IMG/VR virus record: IMGVR_UViG_3300020215_000145
Location: 1-22,246 of that record
DNA from: a virus
Reading direction: 5' to 3' (one strand)
DNA length: 22,246 nucleotides
This document shows positions 14,088 through 21,043 of the stretch, in pieces. The notes beneath the pieces are model-generated. The model did no database searches. It saw nothing but the letters and a program-made list of their open reading frames with translations, and was not told the DNA's origin. How positions within the stretch are numbered: position 1 is the first letter of the stretch; each line of letters opens with the position of its first letter. The translations under genes were made by a program, and so were the position numbers.

Positions 14088-17000
14088 TGGCGTTCCCCGA
14101 CGAGCCGCTGCCGCTGATCGTCGAAGCCGTCTTCGGCGGTGACACCGTTGACCTGTCCGACCGGCTCCTCAGCGACACCGTGTCCATCACCCGCGGCAAG
14201 GCCGCCGGTGCCCGCCAGGTATCCACCGGCTCGTGCAAGCTCGTCCTCGACGACTCTGACGGCGCCCTGACCCCGCTCAACCCGACCGGCGACTACTACC
14301 CGCATGTGCGCCGCGGTGTCGAGGTGCGGGTGCGGCTGCCCGAAGCGCCCGGCAGTGGCGCCGCCGGCGCGGCGTCGGCCAGCGCTGTCGCACCTTCCCT
14401 CGGTGTGGTCGACGGGCCGGCCCTGCTCGTCTGCGCGTGGCTGGTTTTCGACGACGGCACGCCCACCAACTTCAACCTCACCGTGCCCGGAGCGATGGTC
14501 GCCGGCCCGGAGGCGGACGACGGCAGCTTCGGCGGCAGCGTCGCCGCCAGCCAGACCGTGGGCGCCGGCGCGACCGGCACCCGCACCGCCACCGCGAGCC
14601 CAACCCCCGACGGGTGGATGGCCATCAGCGTCGCCGTCCCCGGCACTGTCACCGTCGCCGAACGGCTGTCGGACGCCGCCGTCGCCGCGGACGTCACCCT
14701 CACCACCTCGGCAACACCGGCCAACGGTTGGCTTCTGGCCATCCAGGGCTGGGACCTGAGCGACAACAGCCCACCCCGGCCCTCCGGTGACGGGTGGATG
14801 CTGCTCGGCGAGGCGGACGGCGTCGGCCGGATGCGGGCGTGGCTCAAACCCCTGTACGACCGCAGCCCTCAGTCGGTGACGTTCGGTGCGAGCCCGGCAT
14901 CGGTCGACAACCACGCTCACCTCCTCGTGCTGTCCGGGGTTCGCGCGATGGTGCTGCCGACCGATTCGGCGCCGCGGTTCACCGGCACCGTGTCGTCGTA
15001 CCGGCCGCGGCTGGTGCCGACAACCGACGGAGTCCGCGCTGTTCAGCAGATCGACGTCGCCGGCCCGCTGCGGCGCCTGGAAAAGGGGCAGCCGCCGCTC
15101 GAGTCGCCGCTTCGCCGCCAGGCCCTCAGCGCACAAAACGCCGCGTCGTTGAAGGCGTATTGGCCGTGCGAGGACGGATCCGAGGCCACCCAGATCGCCG
15201 CGGGGCTGCCCGGCGTCCAACCGATGCGGATCACCGGAGACCGGAACTTCGCCGCTGACTCCACGAGTTTCCCCGGTTCGGCGCCGCTGCTGCGTCTGGC
15301 CAACAACACCGCGCTGGCCGCCAACATCCCCACACACGCAGGCACCGGCACTGTCGCCTACCGCGGCCTGTTCGCCTTCCCCCCGGGTGGGCTGACGGAC
15401 GGCACCGTCATCCTCGACCTGTGGCAGGCCGTCACCAACGTGCGCCGCTGGCGCATCACCTACCACACCGGCGGTCTGCTGCAGCTGTGGGCGATCGGCC
15501 CCGGCGGGGCTGTCCTTGCCCAGACCGGACTGATCGGGTTCGCCGTCAACGGCACCGCCTCCATGCTCGGGTTCGCGGTGGTCCAGGAAGGCGGCAATGC
15601 CCACTGGCACATCTTCACCCGCCACGTCGCCGGCGGCCAGGTAGTGCAGGGCGGCCTCGACGGGACCTTCCCCGGCCAACCCGTGAACGTGGCCGCCGAG
15701 CTTTACATCAACCCGTTCGGCGGCCTGACCGACGTCACGACCGGCCACCACCTCGTCGGCACCGACCTCAACCTCGCCAGCGACATCCAGGCCGCGCTCA
15801 CCGGGTACGCCGGGGAGCGGGCCGGCACCCGCTTCCTACGCCTGGCGGTAACCGAGAACGGCGTGGCCGCCAGCGTCGCCGGCAACGTCCAAGACACCAC
15901 ACCCATGGGGCCGCAGGGCGTAGACACGCTGCCGAACCTGCTGCACGAGACAGCGGCCGCCGACGGCGCCGTACTCGGCGAGGCCCGCACCTCAACCGAC
16001 CTCGTCTTCCGTACCCGCACCGACATGTACAACCAGGTGCCCGCGGTAATGGTCGACCTCGCCACCTACCGCACCACCGCCGGCACGTCCGCCGGCGTGC
16101 TGGCCCCGGTGTACGACGTCACCGGCCTCGTCAACGCCTTCACCGCCGAACGCAAGGGCGGCTCCTCAGAGATCGCGGTCGACGACACGTCGATCGCAGA
16201 GGACGGCCTGTTCGAGGACCGCGACGAATACAACGTCTACACCGATGACCTGCTGCCCGACATCGCCGGCTGGGCGGTCCATCTCGGCACCGTCGACGAG
16301 TACCGCAACCCCGCGCTCGCCCTCGACCTGGGCGCCAACCCGCAGCTGATCCCGCAGTGGGCGGCGGTGGAACTCGGCGACCGGATACAGCGGCTCAACC
16401 CGCCCGCCCCGCACCCGCCGGGCGGCATCGACCAGATTCTCGACGGCTACAGCGAGACCATCGGGCCGAAACGGTGGGAGATCTCCGCCAACATGCAGCC
16501 CGGCGGCCCGTGGGGGGTAGCCGAGGTGTTCAACCCGGGCGCCGAGCACGGCTCCCTCGCGCGAGTCGCGGGCGAGCAGGACATGGTCCTCGCACAGGCC
16601 ATCGACGACAACGACACCGCGATCCTCGTGACGAGCCTGTCCGGACAACAGCGGTGGTGCACGCCCACCGACGACGGCGAGTCGGCGGCCGACTTCCCCC
16701 ACGATGTGACGGTCGGCGGAGAACGCATGACAGTGTCCGACGTGGACCCTGGCGCCTCCGACGGGTTCGGTCGCACCGTCGCGGGCGGCTGGGGCACCCC
16801 CGACACGTCCGGAACCGGCGCCGTCTGGGCGGTCACCCACCCCGCGGACTCCTCGGTCACCTCGGGAGAGGGACGCTTCGCGCAGCCGAGCACCGCCACG
16901 CTTCGCACCGCCACGCTCGACATCGGCGCCGCCAATGCCGAGATCTCGGTGGAAACCATTCTCACGGTCGCGAACGCGACCGGGGCCCCGTGGACGAAGT

Positions 17001-17467
17001 GGATCGGCCTGCGATGCGCCGACCTGTCGAACTACTACGTGGCACAGTTGATCCTCAACACGAGCGGTCAGGTCCAGCTCACGGTCATCAAGCGTGTGAC
17101 CGGGGCACTGACGTCGCTGGACCAAGGCGGCTCCCTCGTTACAGCCGGCGTGAACACGGCCATGGACCGGTGGCGCATCACCTTCAAAGCCGCCGGCCCC
17201 GACCTGGTCGCCACAGCGACGAACCTGACCAGTGGCGGCTCGGCGCGGGTCGGCGGCCACGACGACGACCTCTCCGCCGGCAACCTGCTGCTCCTCGGCG
17301 ACCGGCTGGAGGCCGGCAACGGCAACGTCGTGACAGGCCGGTGGGACAACCTGACCGTCACCACGCCGCAGATCCTCACCGTTACCCGTTCCGTCAACGG
17401 GGTCGTCAAGTCGCATGACCCCGCCGCTGTCATCGACGTAGCCGACCCCGCGTACGTAGCCCGATGA
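14087..17467 (+). CDS. Large tail-tip protein, a core interrupted by inserted domains
   Basis: A 1126-residue minor tail protein, the only large tip protein in the window. Core segments read like an actinophage distal tail/baseplate protein: 1-85 (VSITRGKAAGARQVSTGSCKLVLDDSDGALTPLNP), 296-350 (PRFTGTVSSYRPRLV, DVAGPLRRLEKG) and about 565-885. Three units appear set into it. About 86-295 contains a beta domain with a low-complexity entry. About 353-562 is LamG/concanavalin-like (LKAYWPCEDGS, then sandwich strands). About 893-1093 is another sandwich-like domain (DGFGRTVAGGWGTPDTSG, then MDRWRITFKAAGPDLVATA). After it the core resumes with LTVTRSVNGVVKSH. The inserts probably contact the host surface. 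The ATG shares a base with the tape measure stop. Confidence 0.88.
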   Translation: MAFPDEPLPLIVEAVFGGDTVDLSDRLLSDTVSITRGKAAGARQVSTGSCKLVLDDSDGALTPLNPTGDYYPHVRRGVEVRVRLPEAPGSGAAGAASASAVAPSLGVVDGPALLVCAWLVFDDGTPTNFNLTVPGAMVAGPEADDGSFGGSVAASQTVGAGATGTRTATASPTPDGWMAISVAVPGTVTVAERLSDAAVAADVTLTTSATPANGWLLAIQGWDLSDNSPPRPSGDGWMLLGEADGVGRMRAWLKPLYDRSPQSVTFGASPASVDNHAHLLVLSGVRAMVLPTDSAPRFTGTVSSYRPRLVPTTDGVRAVQQIDVAGPLRRLEKGQPPLESPLRRQALSAQNAASLKAYWPCEDGSEATQIAAGLPGVQPMRITGDRNFAADSTSFPGSAPLLRLANNTALAANIPTHAGTGTVAYRGLFAFPPGGLTDGTVILDLWQAVTNVRRWRITYHTGGLLQLWAIGPGGAVLAQTGLIGFAVNGTASMLGFAVVQEGGNAHWHIFTRHVAGGQVVQGGLDGTFPGQPVNVAAELYINPFGGLTDVTTGHHLVGTDLNLASDIQAALTGYAGERAGTRFLRLAVTENGVAASVAGNVQDTTPMGPQGVDTLPNLLHETAAADGAVLGEARTSTDLVFRTRTDMYNQVPAVMVDLATYRTTAGTSAGVLAPVYDVTGLVNAFTAERKGGSSEIAVDDTSIAEDGLFEDRDEYNVYTDDLLPDIAGWAVHLGTVDEYRNPALALDLGANPQLIPQWAAVELGDRIQRLNPPAPHPPGGIDQILDGYSETIGPKRWEISANMQPGGPWGVAEVFNPGAEHGSLARVAGEQDMVLAQAIDDNDTAILVTSLSGQQRWCTPTDDGESAADFPHDVTVGGERMTVSDVDPGASDGFGRTVAGGWGTPDTSGTGAVWAVTHPADSSVTSGEGRFAQPSTATLRTATLDIGAANAEISVETILTVANATGAPWTKWIGLRCADLSNYYVAQLILNTSGQVQLTVIKRVTGALTSLDQGGSLVTAGVNTAMDRWRITFKAAGPDLVATATNLTSGGSARVGGHDDDLSAGNLLLLGDRLEAGNGNVVTGRWDNLTVTTPQILTVTRSVNGVVKSHDPAAVIDVADPAYVAR

Positions 17468-17477
17468 GGAGGCTTGC

Positions 17478-17996
17478 GTGAGTCTGACGTGGACTGTCGG
17501 GCAGGTCATCACCGCCGAGCGGCTCAACCGCCGCAACCCGGTAAGCGTGATGAAGCCCGGCGACACCTCCCGCGCCTCAACCACCACCTCGACCGCCGAC
17601 CCCGACATCGTCCTCGTTTTGAAAGCGAACACGACGTACGACCTGCGCGGCAACCTCTACACCACCGGCGGCAACGCCGCCGGCGCCTTCAAGTACGCCT
17701 GGTCGTGGACGAACACCGCAACGGTCTACATGGGAGCGACCGGTCCACACAACACCCTGCCGTCCGGGTCGGAGGAGCCAGGCGAGTGGGTGTTCCGCCC
17801 GGCGGACTCGACCTCACCTTCGACCGAAACCCCGTACGGCACCTCGACCGCCGGCGTGTCGGTGCGCGTCAACGACCGGATCGTTGTCGGCGGATCCGAC
17901 GTCACCCTCACGCTCATCTGGGCGCAGCAGTCCAGCAACGCAACCGCGACCGTCCTCAAGGGCGGCAGCTACATCACCGCCACCCCGGTCGCGTAA
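17478..17996 (+). CDS. Minor tail or short fibre protein
   Basis: A 172-residue beta-rich protein. The opening SLTWTVGQVITAERLN resembles the N-terminal attachment peptide found on many phage fibre proteins, where a short peptide anchors the fibre to the tip. The remainder (KANTTYDLRGNLYTTGG, FKYAWSWTNTATVYMGATG, VRVNDRIVVGGSDVTLTLIWAQQSSNATATVLKGGSYITATPVA) reads as a compact beta domain that could bind a receptor or trimerise. The GTG at 17478 is preceded by GAGGAGG (17466-17472). The endolysin gene follows after eleven bases. Confidence 0.75.
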   Translation: MSLTWTVGQVITAERLNRRNPVSVMKPGDTSRASTTTSTADPDIVLVLKANTTYDLRGNLYTTGGNAAGAFKYAWSWTNTATVYMGATGPHNTLPSGSEEPGEWVFRPADSTSPSTETPYGTSTAGVSVRVNDRIVVGGSDVTLTLIWAQQSSNATATVLKGGSYITATPVA

Positions 17997-18007
17997 GGAG
18001 GGATCCA

Positions 18008-18715
18008 ATGCCCGACTGGTACCTCAACCCGGCACTCACCCGCTTCCGCGCCGCGGTCAACGCCCGGTACGGGGCGCGTCGCGACCTGGAGTCCGACGGC
18101 ACGATCGGCGACACCGCCCACTCGGCCCGCACCTCCGACCACAACCCTGACCCCGACGGCAGCGTCGACGCCTGGGACATGGACGTTGACGTCAACGGAC
18201 GGGGCCAGCCATACGCGGCGGATGTCGAGGCGCTCAAGCGGGTCTTCCAGTCGCACGAGTCGAGCTCGTACTGGATCCACAACGATCAGATCGCGCGGCG
18301 GGCGAACGGCTGGCGGCGGGAGTCCTATGCGTACGCCGGGCCGAGCCGCAACCGGCACGAGAAGCACGTGCACTGGAACACCCGGCAGAGCCACGAAACC
18401 AGCACGGCTCCCTGGATTCTGGAGGACGACATGACTCCGAAGCAGCTCGAAGAGCACAACGCCAACACGTGGCAGATCCGCAACGTGCCCGGCCCGGACG
18501 GCAAGCGGTACATCCTCACCGGCGCCATGGGCCTGATGGTCCAGCGGCTCGCCGCCCTCGAGAAGACCGTGGCCGCGCTGGCGAACGCGGCACCGACCGA
18601 GCCGATCACACCAGCGCAGCTGGCCGAAATCCTGGCCGCCGCCGAGCGGGAGGCGCGCGAGGAGGTCCGCGACGCGCTGCGCGACGCCGCGGACGCTGCC
18701 ACCCCGCAGGAGTAG
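18008..18715 (+). CDS. Endolysin, M15-like peptidase with C-terminal coiled coil
   Basis: A 235-residue lysin. The N-terminal domain (1-125) has the zinc peptidase pattern of the M15/D-Ala-D-Ala carboxypeptidase-like group: TSDHNPD with H45, DAWDMD with D57, and HEKHVHW with H120 and H122. It should cut peptide stems or crossbridges of the wall. No recognised wall-binding module follows. Residues 142-175 are a short unit (KQLEEHNANTWQIRNV, PDGKRYILTG), then coiled-coil helices from about 178 to 230. The start is ATG 18008 after AAGGAGG (17995-18001); the longer in-frame reading from 17474 crosses the previous gene and is rejected. A second in-frame start with a strong ribosome site lies at 18431. 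Confidence 0.88.
   Translation: MPDWYLNPALTRFRAAVNARYGARRDLESDGTIGDTAHSARTSDHNPDPDGSVDAWDMDVDVNGRGQPYAADVEALKRVFQSHESSSYWIHNDQIARRANGWRRESYAYAGPSRNRHEKHVHWNTRQSHETSTAPWILEDDMTPKQLEEHNANTWQIRNVPGPDGKRYILTGAMGLMVQRLAALEKTVAALANAAPTEPITPAQLAEILAAAEREAREEVRDALRDAADAATPQE
18431..18715 (+). CDS. Possible internal translation product of the endolysin gene
   Basis: GGAGG (18421-18425) stands five bases before an in-frame ATG at 18431, exactly at the junction between catalytic domain and C-terminal region (M142). The product would be 94 residues: the small unit plus the coiled coil. Several endolysins are known to make a separate C-terminal fragment from such an internal start, which then assembles with the full-length enzyme. 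The coiled coil would suit oligomer formation. The ribosome site also encodes LEDD, so coincidence cannot be ruled out. Confidence 0.5.
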   Translation: MTPKQLEEHNANTWQIRNVPGPDGKRYILTGAMGLMVQRLAALEKTVAALANAAPTEPITPAQLAEILAAAEREAREEVRDALRDAADAATPQE

Positions 18716-18718
18716 GCC

Positions 18719-19099
18719 GTGGCTGACGCCGTCACCGCAGCGTGGATCGCGTCGGCCGCTGCGGTAGTCGGACCGATCGTCACCTGGGCCGTCACCCGCC
18801 GACGCGTCGACGCCGCCACCGTCGAACTTACCGAAGCACAGGCCGAGGAGATCCGTGGCCAGGTGTGGGCGCGCCTGAACGACGACCTGCGCTCCGAGAT
18901 CATCCGGCTGCAAGGCCGGATCACCGACTTGGAGACCAGGCTCGCGTCTCTCGATGCCGCGCTCCGCGCGAAGGACACCGAACTCGCCGCGGTGCAAGCG
19001 GAGCGCGACCAGCTACGGATCCAGCTTGCTGCAGCACAGGCGGAGCTGCAGGCGAAGGAGCGGGAGATCGGCGACCTGAAGGCGGCGTTCCCGCGCTAG
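18719..19099 (+). CDS. Membrane-anchored coiled-coil protein, lysis cassette
   Basis: A 126-residue protein with one N-terminal membrane helix (about residues 5-25, AWIASAAAVVGPIVTWAV), a basic flank (TRRR), then an almost continuous coiled coil (about 32-122) full of Glu, Arg, Gln and Ala heptads. It lies right after the endolysin, so a role in lysis as holin-like or accessory protein is plausible. A typical holin has more membrane segments, and Gram-positive hosts lack the outer membrane that spanins act on. The GTG at 18719 follows AGGAG (18708-18712). Its TAG stop shares the palindrome CTAG with the stop of the convergent reverse-strand gene. Confidence 0.78.
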   Translation: MADAVTAAWIASAAAVVGPIVTWAVTRRRVDAATVELTEAQAEEIRGQVWARLNDDLRSEIIRLQGRITDLETRLASLDAALRAKDTELAAVQAERDQLRIQLAAAQAELQAKEREIGDLKAAFPR

Positions 19100-19431
19100 C
19101 GGTCCAGCACCCACCTCTCACCGACCTGACGCCACGGACCCAACTCGCCCACCGGCTCCCGCCGGGCGTTGTAGGCGGCGGGCACGTCCACCCACCCGTC
19201 GCGGCCGGCCTTGAGCCGTTCGATGTCGCGTTCGGCCGCCTCGCGGGTTGGCCACGCCCAGCCGTTGACGCGTAGCGCGGATTGGGTGGTGTGGGTGAAC
19301 CAGCGGCCGTCGGGGAGGCGGCCGAGGGTGATGTAGACCTCGCGCCAGCCGCCGCCGTGGCCGGTCTTCCAGCGGCGTAGGCGCTGCTTGTCGTGGACGT
19401 GCGCGAGGTCGATGGGCTCCCCATCCATCAC
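19096..19431 (-). CDS. Small Trp-rich protein of unknown function (reverse strand)
   Basis: A 111-residue protein read against the late operon. It contains many Trp residues (WKTGHGGGWREVYITLGRLPDGRWFTH, NGWAWPTREAAERDIERLK, GPWRQVGERWVLDR) in a beta-beta-alpha-like order. The composition looks like a real protein, with codon usage as in neighbours. The start is GTG at 19431 or ATG at 19428; the ribosome site is weak (CAGG). I do not recognise the family. Being antisense to the late operon it may be a moron expressed separately, but no convincing promoter is visible upstream at 19432-19594. Confidence 0.65.
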   Translation of the reverse strand: MMDGEPIDLAHVHDKQRLRRWKTGHGGGWREVYITLGRLPDGRWFTHTTQSALRVNGWAWPTREAAERDIERLKAGRDGWVDVPAAYNARREPVGELGPWRQVGERWVLDR

Positions 19432-19594
19432 CTGATGTTCGCACAGGCGTTCGGATGGTTGTAGTCGCTGACCGCTTCTATGTGCGGCCGGGCCGATTAC
19501 CCCCCACTCCCGCCGGTCTCGAATCGGTCACGTCTCTGACCTGCGCGTTCGCTGCGGGGTCCTCCTGTTTCCCCACCTGACCTGAGGAGCGCTC
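19432..19594. other. Divergent intergenic region
   Basis: 163 bases separate the reverse-strand gene from the exoribonuclease gene. It should hold start signals for both, but I see no -35/-10 pair of acceptable spacing on either strand. A small inverted repeat, GGTCA (19526-19530) and TGACC (19537-19541), could be an operator. GAGGAG (19584-19589) is the ribosome site of the gene at 19595. Confidence 0.35.
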
Positions 19595-20131
19595 GTGCGC
19601 GTCTACTACGACACCGAGTTCCTGGAGGACGGCCGCACCATCGACCTCATCTCCATCGGCATGGTGGCCGAGGACGGCCGCGAGCTGTACCTGGTCAACA
19701 GCGAGGCGCCTTGGCGGCGCATCCGCAAGCACGACTGGCTGATGGCCAACGTGGTCCCTCACCTGCCAAAGCCCCACGGGGACTGGCGCAACCAGGCGCC
19801 GAAGTCCTGGCTGGTCGACTTCTGGAACCCCGCCGTCAAGCCGAAGGCGCGGATCGCCGACGCCGTCCGCCAGTTCCTTGCCGATACGCCGGCTGTCGAG
19901 CTCTGGGCGGACTACGGCGCCTACGACCACGTCGTCCTGGCGCAACTGTTCGGCCGGATGATCGACCTCCCCGACGGCGTCCCGATGTGGACCAACGACC
20001 TGCGGCAGGAGGTCGCGCGACTCGGCAATCCGCCCCTTCCGGATCAGCCGGTCGGCGAGCACAACGCACTCGCCGACGCACGACACCTGAAGGTCCGCGC
20101 CGAGCACCTGGCCGCGCTGACCGCGTCCTGA
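19595..20131 (+). CDS. RNase AS-like 3'-5' exoribonuclease (DEDDh)
   Basis: A 178-residue exonuclease resembling mycobacterial RNase AS (Rv2179c-like family), which degrades adenylate-containing RNA from the 3' end. The DEDDh residues are readable: D6 and E8 in YYDTEF, D106 or D111 in WADYGAYDHV, then H156 and D161 in EHNALADAR. The motif HNALADA and the MRVYYDTEFLEDG opening fit the family. The length is near that of RNase AS. The GTG at 19595 follows GAGGAG with five bases between. Placement beside lysis genes is unusual; it could turn over host or phage RNA late in infection, or simply be a host-derived accessory gene. Confidence 0.88.
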   Translation: MRVYYDTEFLEDGRTIDLISIGMVAEDGRELYLVNSEAPWRRIRKHDWLMANVVPHLPKPHGDWRNQAPKSWLVDFWNPAVKPKARIADAVRQFLADTPAVELWADYGAYDHVVLAQLFGRMIDLPDGVPMWTNDLRQEVARLGNPPLPDQPVGEHNALADARHLKVRAEHLAALTAS

Positions 20132-20136
20132 GATGT

Positions 20137-20171
20137 GCCCGGGCCGGCGCCAGGGGTCGCCTGGCCCGGGC
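20137..20171 (+). terminator. Stem-loop after the exoribonuclease gene
   Basis: GCCCGGG (20137-20143) pairs with CCCGGGC (20165-20171), and within it CCAGG (20150-20154) pairs with CCTGG (20160-20164) around loop GGTCG; six unpaired bases form a bulge on the left side. It begins six bases after the stop. No T-run follows, which is common in actinobacteria. It could end the exoribonuclease transcript or protect its 3' end. Confidence 0.55.
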
Positions 20172-20210
20172 CTTCACCCCAACCCCCAACACAGCCCCGA
20201 GGAGGGGAAC

Positions 20211-20453
20211 ATGACCACCACCTACCCGCCGTCCACCGAGGCCGACGCCAAGAACCGCGCCCTCCGCACCTTCGCCCAGGGCCTGCTCATCGACGTCGCC
20301 ACCGTCGTCATCGCGCTGCTCGTCACCCTGCTCTCCGCCGAGGTGCAGTGGACCCGCGAGTACTGGTACGGCGTCGCCGCCCTGGTCGGCAAGACCGCCC
20401 TCGCCGCGGCGGTGTCGTATGTGGCGCGGAAGGTCGTGCCGCCGCAGCCGTGA
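20211..20453 (+). CDS. Holin candidate with two membrane helices
   Basis: An 80-residue membrane protein with helices at about 23-42 (QGLLIDVATVVIALLVTLL) and 53-72 (YGVAALVGKTALAAAVSYVA), a polar N-terminus and a short basic C-terminus (RKVVPPQP). Size, topology and location near the endolysin fit a small class II-like holin that would let the lysin reach the wall. The ATG at 20211 follows GAGGAGGGG, one of the strongest ribosome sites in the window. The gene is followed by a perfect hairpin. Small phage membrane proteins of other function look similar, so the holin call is position-based. Confidence 0.75.
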   Translation: MTTTYPPSTEADAKNRALRTFAQGLLIDVATVVIALLVTLLSAEVQWTREYWYGVAALVGKTALAAAVSYVARKVVPPQP

Positions 20454-20464
20454 GTGGCATGGAG

Positions 20465-20486
20465 AGGGGCCCCTTTCGGGGCCCCT
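20465..20486. terminator. Bidirectional terminator hairpin
   Basis: AGGGGCCCC (20465-20473), loop TTTC, GGGGCCCCT (20478-20486): nine perfect base pairs with a tetraloop. It lies between the stop of the holin gene and the stop of the convergent 45-residue gene, so it can serve both strands and separates the late operon from the island to the right. Confidence 0.85.
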
Positions 20487-20490
20487 GTCC

Positions 20491-20628
20491 TCACTTCAGC
20501 TTGGCGGTGGGGGCGTTCGCGGCGATCCACTTCTCGGCCTGCTGGCGGGCGGTCTGCTCGTCGGGTGCGAGCTCCCAGGTCTCCGTGTCGCCGGTGCTGG
20601 TCTCGATCGCGATGGCGTACCAGTTCAT
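20491..20628 (-). CDS. 45-residue protein of unknown function with its own promoter
   Basis: A small acidic to neutral protein beginning MNWYAIAIETSTGDTETWEL and ending in a helix (EQTARQQAEKWIAANAP). The start at ATG 20628 is chosen over longer in-frame readings because AGGAGAGG stands just upstream on the reverse strand, and because longer readings would run into the promoter. A near-consensus promoter (20674-20702) lies about 45 bases upstream. The gene ends five bases before the bidirectional hairpin. I do not recognise the family; the short beta-hairpin plus helix layout is common in phage accessory proteins. Confidence 0.68.
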   Translation of the reverse strand: MNWYAIAIETSTGDTETWELAPDEQTARQQAEKWIAANAPTAKLK

Positions 20629-20662
20629 TGCCGACCTCTCCTCTGTGGACTTGTCTTTCTCG

Positions 20663-20716
20663 CTTACACCTCTATCGTAAGGGGCCCCCTTGCATTTGTC
20701 AAGACTCCCCTTACAC
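20663..20716. promoter_or_regulatory. Putative operator repeats between the divergent genes
   Basis: GTAAGGGG (20677-20684) and CCCCTTAC (20707-20714) form a perfect 8 bp inverted repeat spanning both promoters. A third half-site, CCCCTT (20686-20691), makes an odd palindrome AAGGGG-C-CCCCTT with the first. CTTACAC occurs as a direct repeat at 20663-20669 and 20710-20716. The -10 of one promoter and the -10 of the other are both covered. The HTH protein encoded to the right is the natural candidate to bind here. Confidence 0.6.
20674..20702 (-). promoter_or_regulatory. Near-consensus vegetative promoter for the 45-residue gene
   Basis: On the reverse strand TTGACA (positions 20702-20697) is followed after exactly 17 bases by TACGAT (20679-20674). 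The -35 box is a perfect housekeeping-sigma consensus and the -10 differs from TATAAT at two positions. This is the best promoter in the window and would be expected to work without phage-specific factors, as in a lysogen. Confidence 0.83.
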
Positions 20717-20717
20717 T
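20690..20717 (+). promoter_or_regulatory. Putative promoter for a leaderless HTH gene
   Basis: TTGCAT (20690-20695), 16 bases, then TACACT (20712-20717). The expected transcription start, about seven bases after the -10, coincides with the A of the ATG at 20724, and no ribosome site is present, so the mRNA would be leaderless, a usual form in actinobacteria. It overlaps the reverse-strand promoter, so the two probably compete or share regulation. Confidence 0.62.
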
Positions 20718-20723
20718 GAATCC

Positions 20724-20987
20724 ATGAGCGACGTCTTCGACCCACTTCGCAAGCTCGCGGCGATCACCGATCCCGCCGACCGGGCCGCCGCACTCAACAC
20801 AGCACTCGCCGCCCTACCCGACATCAACGCCGAGCTGCGCGCCGCCAGACAGGCGGCCGTCCAAGAACTCCGCGCCACGCGCGGCATGAGCCACGCTGAC
20901 GTCGCTGCCCTGCTCGGCATCTCCCGCGGCCGCGCCCAGCAGATCGCCGAAGGCCGCACCACCGGCAAGCGGGCCGACAGCGACTAG
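20724..20987 (+). CDS. Small helix-turn-helix regulator
   Basis: An 87-residue protein. The first half is helical (DPLRKLAAITDPADRAAALNTALAALPDINAELRAARQAAVQELR), perhaps for dimerisation. The second half has an HTH at about residues 55-78 (MSHADVAALLGISRGRAQQIAEGR), where the second helix would read bases. The pattern is widespread in small actinobacterial regulators found on mobile elements. The start at ATG 20724 fits a leaderless transcript. With repeats covering the shared promoter region, autorepression and control of the divergent 45-residue gene is a reasonable inference. It is not a typical full-size phage repressor. Confidence 0.8.
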   Translation: MSDVFDPLRKLAAITDPADRAAALNTALAALPDINAELRAARQAAVQELRATRGMSHADVAALLGISRGRAQQIAEGRTTGKRADSD

Positions 20988-21043
20988 CTCTGTCGCACCC
21001 ACCGGATAGCCTGAGATCTCCCAGAGCCGTACGTCCACACGGC

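Noticed and set aside
13829-15751. A 640-codon reverse-strand open frame opposite the tape measure and tail-tip genes
   Set aside because: It is a shadow of the forward coding sequence: no recognisable domain, biased composition, and it crosses two well-supported forward genes.
19459-19482. TTGTAG and TTCTAT as a promoter for the exoribonuclease gene
   Set aside because: The spacing is only about 11 bases, too short for a housekeeping promoter.
20629-20745. An 84-residue version of the reverse-strand 45-residue gene
   Set aside because: The extra N-terminal part would be encoded across the promoter and operator region, while the shorter start has a good ribosome site.
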